Assembly (NCBI GenBank): GCA_017441505.1
Contig: JAFRXL010000007.1
Location: 1-32,304, forward strand
Source of the DNA: Ruminococcus sp.
Lineage (GTDB): Bacteria; Bacillota; Clostridia; Oscillospirales; Ruminococcaceae
Length of the DNA: 32,304 bases
Direction of reading: 5' to 3'
The notes beneath the pieces are model-generated. The model was not told the DNA's origin. It saw only the letters and a list, made by a program, of their open reading frames with translations, and made no database searches. This document shows positions 15,240 through 22,444 of the stretch, in pieces. The position numbers and the translations under genes were made by a program. Position 1 is the stretch's first letter. The number at the start of each line of letters is the position of its first letter.

Positions 15240-16436
15240 ATGAGTTTGAACGATACTCCCTCATCTGAAAGGGTGCACATAGGTTTCTTCGGCATGAGAA
15301 ATGCCGGAAAGTCAAGCGTTGTAAATGCAGTTACCGGTCAGGAGCTTTCTGTAGTCTCCGACGTAAAAGGTACTACCACCGATCCGGTCACAAAAGCTAT
15401 GGAGCTTCTCCCACTTGGTCCGGTAGTCATTATAGATACTCCCGGCTTCGACGACGTCGGCAAGCTCGGCGAGCTTCGTGTCAAAAAGACAAAACAGATT
15501 CTCAACCGCACTGACATTGCTGTCCTCGTTGTAGATTCATCTGTCGGACTTTCAGATGCAGACAACGATCTCGTCTGTATCTTCAAGGAGAAAAATATCC
15601 CTTTTATAATAGTATACAATAAATCCGACCTCGTTCAGAAGTCCGGACTTGAGGACAACGAAATAACCGTCTGTGCTGCTGACGGTTCTAATATCTATGA
15701 GCTGAAAGAAATGATAGCCGCCCTCGCAAAAGATTTTCAGGCTGAAAAGCGAATTGTCGGCGACCTGCTTTCTGCCGGAGACATGGTGGTGCTCGTAACT
15801 CCGATAGATGCTGCTGCTCCGAAAGGCAGAATGATACTCCCACAGGTTCAGACTTTACGTGATGTGCTCGACGCTGACGCTATGGCTGTATTTACTAAGG
15901 AATTTCAGCTTGCAGATACCCTCAGCGGACTTGCTCATAAACCTAAAATGGTTATAACAGACAGTCAGGCTTTCGGAATGGTCAGTAAGATAGTTCCGGA
16001 CGATATTCCGCTGACCTCTTTCTCAATTCTCATGGCAAGATATAAAGGATTCCTCGAAACTGCTGTAAAAGGTGCGGCTTCTATAAAAAATCTCAAAGAC
16101 GGAGATACTGTCCTCATCTCGGAGGGCTGCACTCACCACAGACAGTGCGGCGACATCGGAAGCGTCAAGCTTCCGGCTCTGCTGAAAAAGACTACCGGAA
16201 AAGAACTCAACATCAAGCTCACATCCGGACGTGAATTTCCGGAAGACCTCTCCGGAGTTGCTTTGGTCATCCACTGCGGCGGTTGTATGCTCAATGAACG
16301 TGAAATGACCTTCCGCAGAAAAACCGCTGAGGACCAGAATGTCCCATTCACAAATTACGGTATCGCTCTTGCTATGATGAACGGTATCCTTAAAAGAAGC
16401 ATCAGCATCTTCCCTGACCTTGTTGCTATGCTGTGA
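15240..16436 (+). CDS. hydF: [FeFe]-hydrogenase maturation GTPase HydF
   Basis: HydF is the scaffold on which the diiron cofactor of [FeFe]-hydrogenase is assembled before transfer to the enzyme. The 398-residue protein has an N-terminal GTPase domain with P-loop GMRNAGKS (18-25), DTPGFDD (66-72) and NKSD (127-130), then a dimerisation region. The C-terminal iron-sulfur motif is CxH-X46-CxxC (Cys297, His299, Cys346, Cys349), exactly the family pattern. hydE and hydG are not in the window and must be elsewhere if the enzyme is made. AAAGGA precedes the ATG, and its own promoter lies upstream. Confidence 0.96.
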   Translation: MSLNDTPSSERVHIGFFGMRNAGKSSVVNAVTGQELSVVSDVKGTTTDPVTKAMELLPLGPVVIIDTPGFDDVGKLGELRVKKTKQILNRTDIAVLVVDSSVGLSDADNDLVCIFKEKNIPFIIVYNKSDLVQKSGLEDNEITVCAADGSNIYELKEMIAALAKDFQAEKRIVGDLLSAGDMVVLVTPIDAAAPKGRMILPQVQTLRDVLDADAMAVFTKEFQLADTLSGLAHKPKMVITDSQAFGMVSKIVPDDIPLTSFSILMARYKGFLETAVKGAASIKNLKDGDTVLISEGCTHHRQCGDIGSVKLPALLKKTTGKELNIKLTSGREFPEDLSGVALVIHCGGCMLNEREMTFRRKTAEDQNVPFTNYGIALAMMNGILKRSISIFPDLVAML

Positions 16437-16546
16437 TAAACAAAAATCTCCCGATGACATATAATGTATTGTGATTGTATATTTTTCATACGATCGTCAA
16501 TAATACTGACAGCAATACAAATTATATAAATTCGGGAGATAACATT

Positions 16547-16894
16547 ATGACGGTGAAAAGAGGAGATATTTATTATGCCGACCTCAGTCCTGTTGTGGGT
16601 TCTGAGCAAGGCGGAGTCAGACCGGTACTTATAGTCCAGAATGATGTGGGTAATAAACACAGTCCTACTGTTATTGCTGCGGCAATTACAAGTCAGCGGG
16701 ACAAAACTCATCTTCCCACTCATATTGAAGTTCAGGCTGACAAGTGCGGACTTGCTAAAGACAGCATCGTCCTGCTCGAACAGATAAGAACTATCGACAA
16801 AAAACGCCTTAAAGATAAAATGGGCGAGCTTGACCTTCGTTCAATGAATAAGGTCAACACTGCCCTTTCTATAAGCTTTGGTCTTGAAATATGA
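16547..16894 (+). CDS. MazF/EndoA-family mRNA interferase toxin
   Basis: This is a ribonuclease toxin of the MazF/PemK family, expected to cut mRNA at short specific sequences. The 115-residue protein has the family start [20 protein letters not shown], then [10 protein letters not shown], and a C-terminal [22 protein letters not shown]. The start is set by GGGAGA 8 bases before the ATG at 16547; an upstream in-frame ATG at 16475 has no such site. No MazE-like antitoxin gene is next to it: hydF precedes it and a hairpin element follows. It is closest to the EndoA group of Gram-positive bacteria, whose antitoxin is usually adjacent. Confidence 0.92.
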   Translation: MTVKRGDIYYADLSPVVGSEQGGVRPVLIVQNDVGNKHSPTVIAAAITSQRDKTHLPTHIEVQADKCGLAKDSIVLLEQIRTIDKKRLKDKMGELDLRSMNKVNTALSISFGLEI

Positions 16895-16898
16895 TAAA

Positions 16899-17185
16899 AA
16901 GGAGCGGAAATTTCACTCCTCAGTCTATCGAAAAACTATAAAATAAAAAGATAACCATAATAATGGGATTCCAAAGGGTTTTCAACCCTTTGGTCAGGTC
17001 AAGGGCTGAAAGCCATTGTGGGGTGTGGGGCAAAGCCCCACATATAGCCGCAAAACGCTCTGCAAGGGGTGAATTCAAAAACAGTCCGGTGGACTGTTTT
17101 TGAAGAGGGGACGCTCTGCACGAGAGAGCGTCCCCTAAAAAATTAATATTTTTCCACAAGTTAAGGAGTGGAAATTCCGCTCCTT
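16899..17185. repeat. Interspersed hairpin element, copy 2, with terminal palindromes
   Basis: This is a non-coding block between convergent mazF and trxA. Nearly identical palindromes (AAGGAG...CTCCT) border it at 16899-16920 and 17163-17185. Inside are four strong hairpins: CCAAAGGGTT/AACCCTTTGG (16971-16993), TGTGGGGC/GCCCCACA (17024-17042), a 12-base perfect stem with a 3-base loop (17076-17102) and a 12-base stem GGGGACGCTCT/AGAGCGTCCCC plus an outer A-T pair (17106-17136). The first is shared with the element at 10985-11150. The outer palindromes probably serve as terminators for mazF and trxA, and may be a duplication made on insertion. Confidence 0.7.
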
Positions 17186-17189
17186 AATT

Positions 17190-17507
17190 TTATTTATTTA
17201 TCATTTCAAGGATGTCTTCTTTTGAACGATAACCAACAGCTCCTGCGGTTACTGCACCGTCCTTGACTACAACTACAAGAGGTATACTTTCAACCTTGAA
17301 TGCAGCAGCAAGCTCCGGCTGATCGTCAACGTTTACTTTTCCGACTTTTATTTTTCCGTCGTACTCATCAGCAATTTCCTCAATGATAGGAGAAAGCATA
17401 GAACAAGGTCCGCACCAGCTTGCCCAGAAGTCAAGAAGCACCGGCATCCCCTTAAAGTTTCTTACTTCCTCATCGAAATTTTCTTTAGTAATAACGATCT
17501 CGCTCAT
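17190..17507 (-). CDS. trxA: Thioredoxin
   Basis: Thioredoxin reduces protein disulfides. The 105-residue product has the full fold, with WCGPC active-site cysteines 32 and 35 and the cis-proline in VESIPLVVV. The start is the ATG ending at 17507, because AAAGGAGG lies just before it; an upstream extension of the frame overlaps the preceding gene and is rejected. It begins 1 base after the stop of the ferredoxin-thioredoxin reductase-like gene, whose last codons form its ribosome site. This points to it being the partner of that reductase. Confidence 0.95.
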   Translation of the reverse strand: MSEIVITKENFDEEVRNFKGMPVLLDFWASWCGPCSMLSPIIEEIADEYDGKIKVGKVNVDDQPELAAAFKVESIPLVVVVKDGAVTAGAVGYRSKEDILEMINK

Positions 17508-17508
17508 A

Positions 17509-17712
17509 TTAATCCTCCTTTGATTTATAGTAGAGCATACAGTGACAGAAGCCCTCAAATTCCGGATCTGCGATCTGGTCACGGAACTCCTTGCACATAC
17601 ATTTGTTTTCCGGAGTTTTGGCAAGTCTGCATGGACAGTAACCGTCTTTTAGTTTCAGTCCCTCCTTGATCCTTGCAACTACTTCTTTATCAGGATTAAG
17701 TGTGACTTTCAT
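17509..17712 (-). CDS. Ferredoxin-thioredoxin reductase catalytic-domain protein
   Basis: The 67-residue protein carries the six cysteines of the ferredoxin:thioredoxin reductase catalytic chain: CPC (26-28), CMC (38-40) and CHC (56-58) in YCPCR, KCMCKEF and GFCHCMLYYK. By analogy with the plant enzyme, four cysteines should hold a 4Fe-4S cluster and Cys28/Cys58 form the active disulfide. Spacing (CPC-X9-CMC-X15-CHC) differs from the plant form (X16 and X8), so it belongs to a distinct short bacterial branch. No variable subunit gene is adjacent. It probably passes ferredoxin electrons to the thioredoxin encoded next to it. Confidence 0.88.
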   Translation of the reverse strand: MKVTLNPDKEVVARIKEGLKLKDGYCPCRLAKTPENKCMCKEFRDQIADPEFEGFCHCMLYYKSKED

Positions 17713-17747
17713 AATATCACTCCTTTTTTACTATATGGTAAAAATTT

Positions 17748-18908
17748 TTATTTCATAAGCTCCTCAGCAAGAGCCTCTATCTGAGCTACGTTCTCAGACT
17801 TTACAGCAGATTTGATGGATACTGTAGTATCTGTCCATGTAATGTTCTTGGACTTCTCAAACATTCCCTTTACTACCTTTGCAGCTGTAGGTGCCCAGCT
17901 TCCGTTCTCAATGATACCGATAGTACGGTTCTGGTAATTTCTCTCAGTGAGGTCGAGGATGAAGTGCTTCATGAATGGGAAGATGTCAGCATTGTAAGTT
18001 GTTGTAGCGATGACAAGTTTTCCGTAGCGGAAAGCGTCTTCAACTGACTCAGCCATGTCCTCTCTTGCAAGGTCTGCAATTGCTACCTTCGGACAGCCCT
18101 TTTCAAGAAGCTTGTCTCTTAGAAGCTCAGCAGCCTTTTTTGTATTTCCGTAAACGGAAGTGTAAGCGATGAAGATACCCTCGCTCTCAACTCCGTAGCT
18201 TGACCATGTATTATAAAGTCCGAGGTAGTATCCGAGGTCTTCTTTGAGTATTGGTCCATGAAGCGGACAGATAGTCTGGATGTCAAGTGCAGCAGCTTTC
18301 TTCAATACTCCCTGAACCTGCACGCCGTACTTGCCAACTATGCCGAAGTAGTAACGGCGAGCTTCACAAGCCCAGTCCTCATCCACGTCAAGAGCTCCGA
18401 ACTTTCCGAAAGCGTCAGCAGAGAAGAGCACCTTGTCAGTAACATCATAAGTGAACATAACTTCCGGCCAGTGTACCATTGGAGCAAATACAAACTTCAG
18501 CTCATGCTTGCCGAGTGAAAGTGTATCTCCCTCTTTGACTTCAAGCTTCTTGTCACCAAGATCAAGCTCCTCGAAGAAGTTTGCTATCATCGCAAATGTT
18601 TTTGCATTGCCGACTATCTTTGTCTCTGGATACTCTTTAATAAAGTTGAGAATGTTAGCAGAGTGGTCTGGTTCCATATGCTGAACAATGAGGTAATCCG
18701 GTTTGCGGTCTGCGATGACCTGCTTTATATTGTCCAGCCACTGTGCTGTGAAGTTCTGGTCAACGGTGTCGAACACAGCGATCTTTTCATCCATTATCAT
18801 ATATGAATTATAAGCCATACCATTTGGCACATCGTACTGTCCTTCAAAGAGGTCGATCTCGTGGTCGTTGACTCCGATATAGTAAATATCATTTGTTATT
18901 TTGTTCAT
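17748..18908 (-). CDS. fprA: Flavodiiron protein (A-type, oxygen/NO reductase)
   Basis: This cytoplasmic enzyme reduces oxygen to water, or nitric oxide to nitrous oxide, and protects anaerobes. The metallo-beta-lactamase-like domain (about 1-245) has the diiron motif HMEPDH, with further ligands in MVHWPE, SADAFG and CPLHGP. The flavodoxin domain (about 250-386) starts AYTSVYGNTKKAAE and binds FMN. There is no rubredoxin domain, which makes it class A. An upstream ATG (18923) lacks a ribosome site; the ATG ending at 18908 has GAGG 9 bases upstream and is chosen. It leads the fprA-ftrB-trxA operon. Confidence 0.95.
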   Translation of the reverse strand: MNKITNDIYYIGVNDHEIDLFEGQYDVPNGMAYNSYMIMDEKIAVFDTVDQNFTAQWLDNIKQVIADRKPDYLIVQHMEPDHSANILNFIKEYPETKIVGNAKTFAMIANFFEELDLGDKKLEVKEGDTLSLGKHELKFVFAPMVHWPEVMFTYDVTDKVLFSADAFGKFGALDVDEDWACEARRYYFGIVGKYGVQVQGVLKKAAALDIQTICPLHGPILKEDLGYYLGLYNTWSSYGVESEGIFIAYTSVYGNTKKAAELLRDKLLEKGCPKVAIADLAREDMAESVEDAFRYGKLVIATTTYNADIFPFMKHFILDLTERNYQNRTIGIIENGSWAPTAAKVVKGMFEKSKNITWTDTTVSIKSAVKSENVAQIEALAEELMK

Positions 18909-18954
18909 TGGAATATACCTCATTTCTATAGTGTTTGCAAATTCTTACGAGATA

Positions 18955-18990
18955 ATTATACCATATAATGCCATATAAAAAAAGTGGCAT
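18955..18990 (-). promoter_or_regulatory. fprA promoter with inverted repeat
   Basis: On the minus strand an extended -10 (TGG then TATAAT at 18955-18960) lies about 47 bases before the chosen start; the -35 is poor. The inverted repeat ATGCCA/TGGCAT (18968-18973 and 18985-18990) straddles the spacer and -35 position and could be an operator. Confidence 0.55.
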
Positions 18991-19122
18991 TTGCAACAAA
19001 TTATAATATTTTTCTTGTAGCTTATGACACATAAATCTTCGTGATATATAGTTTAATGTATATACCAAACACGCTCCCCTGAACAAAATAGGGTGAAATC
19101 AAGAATCACGTAATATAGCCTC

Positions 19123-19160
19123 GGGGGTACGGGGGAGGGGGTAAAAATCAACTACAGGGG
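19123..19160 (+). other. G-run cluster upstream of spoVAD
   Basis: Three runs of five G separated by 3 and 1 bases (19123-19141) and a fourth run of four G at 19157-19160 stand out in AT-rich sequence. The geometry could allow a G-quadruplex. No gene is seen in 18909-19326 apart from this and the flanking promoters. Confidence 0.45.
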
Positions 19161-19276
19161 AGTGTTGAAATAGTGCACTTTGTATAGTGGATTTTTCAAA
19201 TTTCGACACCTGATATTTAAAAAATAAAGTCAATTAATATTTCAAACAAGGTAAATATATGTCACTAAATCTGAAC

Positions 19277-19306
19277 TGAATAATAAAAAATTATAAGGAT
19301 ATAATA
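19277..19306 (+). promoter_or_regulatory. Sigma-G-like forespore promoter of spoVAD
   Basis: TGAATA (19277-19282), 17-base spacer, TATAATA (19300-19306) fits the known sigma-G pattern TGAATA / CATnnTA except for the first -10 base. It lies 21 bases before the spoVAD ATG. Forespore expression is what spoVA genes need. Confidence 0.65.
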
Positions 19307-19326
19307 GAATTATCAGGAGGTGTATT

Positions 19327-20340
19327 ATGGCAGAATTTCTTCAATCAGGAATTTTCAGATGTTCAGTTCCGGTCATGATCGAGAGCTACAGTTCAGTTGT
19401 CGGGAAGAAAGAGGGCGAGGGTCCGCTTGGAAAATTCTTCGACGAAATAATCGAGGACAGTCATTTTGGAAAAGAAACTTGGGAACAGGCTGAGAGCAGA
19501 TTTCAGCTTGAAGCAGTCAGTCACGCTATCAGAAAAGCCGGACTTACCAAAGAGGACATTCATCTGATTTGCTCCGGCGATCTCATCAATCAGTGCATTG
19601 GTTCAACTTATGGACTTCGTGAACTTGGTATCCCCTATCTCGGAATTTACGGAGCTTGCTCCACAATGGCTGAGGGCATACTCATTTCATCACTCGCTGT
19701 AGAAGCCGGAGCTGTAAACCGCTCGGCTGCTGTGACATCTTCGCATTTCTCTACAGCCGAAAGACAGTTCAGATTCCCGCTTTCATATGGCGGACAGCGT
19801 ACTCCAACTTCTCAGTGGACTTGTACTGCATCAGGAGCTTTGATACTCTCACGCAAAAAGGGTGACATGGAAGTGGTCGGAGGATGTATCGGCAAGATCA
19901 CTGACATGGGTGTAAATGACATAAATAATATGGGAAGTGCAATGGCTCCAGCCGCCGCAGAAACTATTAAACGATACCTTGAAGCAACTTCAACAAGTCC
20001 AGCTGATTATGATCTTATAGTCACCGGCGACCTCGGTCTGGTCGGAAGTACACTGCTGACGGAGATCCTCTCGAAACAAAACATAGATATAACATCAGTC
20101 CATAAGGACTGCGGCAAACTGATATTTGATCCTGATGACAAGGACACACACTGCGGAGGGTCAGGCTGCGGATGCAGTGCAAGCGTACTGTGCGGTTACT
20201 TTCTTCCGATGCTTGAACGTGGTGAGATAAAAAATTTGCTCTTCACTGCTACCGGTGCTTTAATGTCTCCCCTGTCGCTTCAGCAGGGCGAGTCAATTCC
20301 GACTATCGCTCATCTTGTTCATATAAGGAGTAAAAAATGA
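19327..20340 (+). CDS. spoVAD: Stage V sporulation protein AD
   Basis: SpoVAD is a thiolase-fold protein that binds dipicolinic acid during its uptake into the spore. The 337-residue sequence has the family start SGIFRCSVPVMIESYSSVVGKKEG, a GIYGACSTMAEG segment around the thiolase-like Cys, and SHFSTAERQFRFPLSYGGQR. AGGAGG precedes the ATG. It overlaps spoVAE by 4 bases. The usual upstream partner spoVAC is missing here: the upstream neighbour is a divergent redox operon. Confidence 0.96.
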   Translation: MAEFLQSGIFRCSVPVMIESYSSVVGKKEGEGPLGKFFDEIIEDSHFGKETWEQAESRFQLEAVSHAIRKAGLTKEDIHLICSGDLINQCIGSTYGLRELGIPYLGIYGACSTMAEGILISSLAVEAGAVNRSAAVTSSHFSTAERQFRFPLSYGGQRTPTSQWTCTASGALILSRKKGDMEVVGGCIGKITDMGVNDINNMGSAMAPAAAETIKRYLEATSTSPADYDLIVTGDLGLVGSTLLTEILSKQNIDITSVHKDCGKLIFDPDDKDTHCGGSGCGCSASVLCGYFLPMLERGEIKNLLFTATGALMSPLSLQQGESIPTIAHLVHIRSKK

Positions 20341-20699
20341 TTATAGATTTATTAAAGGCATTCATAGTTGGCGGATTATTATGCACCATAGGTCAGCTTC
20401 TTATTGACTTTACTAAGCTGACTCCGGCGAGAATTCTTACGGGATTTGTTGCAGCAGGAGTTTTGCTATCTGCAACTGGTCTATACGGTCCTTTAGCAGA
20501 TTTTGCAGGTGCAGGTGCAACAGTCCCACTGACAGGTTTCGGACATCTTCTTGCAAAAGGAGTAAGAGATGCTATAGAGGAAAATGGTCTGTCAGGTATC
20601 TTCACCGGCGGACTGACTGCTGCTGCCGGAGGTATAACTGCTGCACTTGTATGTGGGTACGCTGCATCTCTGATTTTCAAACAGAAGGATAAGGATTGA
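20337..20699 (+). CDS. spoVAE: Stage V sporulation protein AE
   Basis: This membrane component of the dipicolinic acid channel has 120 residues with about four hydrophobic segments (near 5-23, 30-48, 55-70 and 88-113). The segments contain GGLLCTIGQLLIDFTKLTPARIL and GFGHLLAKGV, typical of the SpoVAE membrane family. Its ATG overlaps the spoVAD stop (ATGA), so the two are translated together. SpoVAC is related in sequence, so position next to spoVAD helps to name it. Confidence 0.93.
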   Translation: MIIDLLKAFIVGGLLCTIGQLLIDFTKLTPARILTGFVAAGVLLSATGLYGPLADFAGAGATVPLTGFGHLLAKGVRDAIEENGLSGIFTGGLTAAAGGITAALVCGYAASLIFKQKDKD

Positions 20700-20933
20700 T
20701 TCTGAATTTTCAATAAATGAATACATTTCTATCATAAATTCACTCTGATGTTATCATTATCATAAACTATAATATATGTAAAATAAGATAATACCATAAA
20801 ATAAACATATAGTAAAATCTGGTATTTTTATTAGTATTTGTAGTATTTTTTAAGGTTATTTTAAGACTTATGCTTCATAATGTATCCAAAGAAACATGAA
20901 ACATGAAAAAATTCAAATGAAGGAGGGATATAC

Positions 20934-21035
20934 ATGATGTTATTTATCGTCGGAACACTCTTTGGCACATCATTAGGCATTTTTACGATGTGTCTTTGTT
21001 CTGCATCTTCTATGGCTGAAAAAAATGAAAACTGA
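20934..21035 (+). CDS. DUF3789-like membrane microprotein
   Basis: A 33-residue frame encodes MMLFIVGTLFGTSLGIFTMC followed by a short polar tail ending SMAEKNEN. One membrane helix covers about residues 2-22, with the tail probably cytoplasmic. It closely resembles the short DUF3789 proteins of Firmicutes, which have no known role. AAGGAGG lies 7 bases before the ATG, the best ribosome site in the region, and a bidirectional terminator follows. These support a real gene despite its size. The 234 bases before it are AT-rich and I see no confident promoter. Confidence 0.75.
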   Translation: MMLFIVGTLFGTSLGIFTMCLCSASSMAEKNEN

Positions 21036-21096
21036 ACCCATATAGGTAAAAGGTTCTTGAATTTGCAATTTTCTTTCTCTATACCATGACATAAAA

Positions 21097-21135
21097 GTAA
21101 AGCTCCCGCAATATTGCAGGAGCTTTACTTTTTTT
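21097..21135. terminator. Bidirectional terminator between the microprotein gene and serS
   Basis: A perfect outer stem of 10 bases (GTAAAGCTCC at 21097-21106, GGAGCTTTAC at 21119-21128) extends inward with GCAATATTGC. A run of T follows on the plus strand and a shorter one on the minus strand. Confidence 0.88.
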
Positions 21136-21140
21136 ATTAC

Positions 21141-22430
21141 TTATTTTTCAGGAACTTTAATAACGTCCTTACGCATATAATATCTGAGAGCCTCTGGAAT
21201 TCTGATGCTGCCATCCTCGTTGAGATTGTTTTCAAGGAATGCAATAAGCATTCTTGGCGGAGCAACAACTGTATTATTAAGAGTATGCGGGAAATACTTG
21301 TTTCCGTCAGCACCCTTTACTCTTATACCAAGACGACGTGCCTGAGCGTCACCAAGATTTGAACAGCTTCCGACTTCAAAGTACTTCTTCTGTCTTGGAG
21401 ACCATGCTTCAACGTCAATACTTTTAACTTTAAGGTCGGCAAGGTCACCAGAACAACATTCAAGTGTTCGTACTGGAATATCAAGTGTGCGGAAAAACTC
21501 TACTGTATAGCTGTAGAGCTTGTGGAACCAATCCATTGACTCCTCTGGCTTACATACAACGATCATTTCCTGCTTCTCGAACTGGTGGATACGGTACACA
21601 CCTCTCTCTTCGATACCGTGAGCACCTACTTCCTTGCGGAAACATGGTGAATAGCTTGTAAGAGTCTTTGGAAGCTCTGCTTCCGGTACGATAGTATCTA
21701 TGAACTTACCTATCATTGAGTGTTCACTTGTACCGATAAGGTAAAGGTCCTCACCCTCTATCTTGTACATCATACCTTCCATTTCAGCAAAGCTCATTAC
21801 ACCTGTAACAACATCGCTTCTTATCATAAATGGCGGAATATAGTATGTAAATCCCTTATCGATCATAAAATCTCTTGCGTAAGAGAGAATACAGCTCTGG
21901 AGCTGTGCAATGTCTCCGCAAAGGTAATAGAAACCATTACCGCTTGTCTTACGAGCACTGTCAAGGTCGATTCCATTGACTCTTTCCATAATATCAACAT
22001 GATATGGAACTTCAAAATCAGGTACAGCAGGCTCACCAAAACGCTCTACCTCGACATTTTCGCTGTCGTCCTTACCAATCGGAACTGATTCATCAATAAT
22101 ATTCGGTATAACGAGCATTATTTCACGGATGTCAGCCTCTATCTGAATCTCAAGCTGCTCCATTTCTGCGAGCTTCTTTCCTATTTCAGCAACCTCAGCT
22201 TTTACCTTTTCAGCTTCTTCTTTCTGACCATTCTTCATAAGTCCGCCAATCTCTTTGCTCTTAACATTACGCATATTTCTGAGATTGTCGCACTCAAGCT
22301 TAGTCTCTCTGAACTTTTTGTCAAGCTCTACAACCTTATCAACAAGCTCAATTTTTTCATCCTGGAACTTCTTCTTGATATTTTCCTTTACAAGTTCCGG
22401 ATTTGTTCTGATAAGTTTAATGTCTATCAT
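21141..22430 (-). CDS. serS: Serine--tRNA ligase
   Basis: This enzyme charges tRNA-Ser with serine. The 429-residue class II synthetase has the N-terminal coiled-coil arm (about 25-105) that grips the tRNA long arm, motif 2 around FRKEVGAHG...YRIHQFEKQE, and motif 3 with Arg393 in APPRMLIAFLENN. Most bacterial enzymes have a Gly-Arg-Thr type motif 3 after LNGSG. This one has LNNTVVAPPR, closer to a variant known in some clostridia and mitochondria. The gene lies 14 bases after parB and is probably in the parA-parB operon. Confidence 0.94.
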   Translation of the reverse strand: MIDIKLIRTNPELVKENIKKKFQDEKIELVDKVVELDKKFRETKLECDNLRNMRNVKSKEIGGLMKNGQKEEAEKVKAEVAEIGKKLAEMEQLEIQIEADIREIMLVIPNIIDESVPIGKDDSENVEVERFGEPAVPDFEVPYHVDIMERVNGIDLDSARKTSGNGFYYLCGDIAQLQSCILSYARDFMIDKGFTYYIPPFMIRSDVVTGVMSFAEMEGMMYKIEGEDLYLIGTSEHSMIGKFIDTIVPEAELPKTLTSYSPCFRKEVGAHGIEERGVYRIHQFEKQEMIVVCKPEESMDWFHKLYSYTVEFFRTLDIPVRTLECCSGDLADLKVKSIDVEAWSPRQKKYFEVGSCSNLGDAQARRLGIRVKGADGNKYFPHTLNNTVVAPPRMLIAFLENNLNEDGSIRIPEALRYYMRKDVIKVPEK

Positions 22431-22444
22431 TTCTAATTACTCCT

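Noticed and set aside
16475-16546. N-terminal extension of MazF from an upstream ATG
   Set aside because: No ribosome site precedes it, and the added residues are not found in the family. GGGAGA supports the ATG at 16547.
16899-17185. CRISPR array or transposase-bearing element
   Set aside because: There are no regularly spaced direct repeats with spacers and no transposase frame; the repeats are internal hairpins.
17508-17624. Longer thioredoxin start overlapping the reductase gene
   Set aside because: The extension is out-of-frame reading of ftrB. A perfect AAAGGAGG lies before the ATG ending at 17507.
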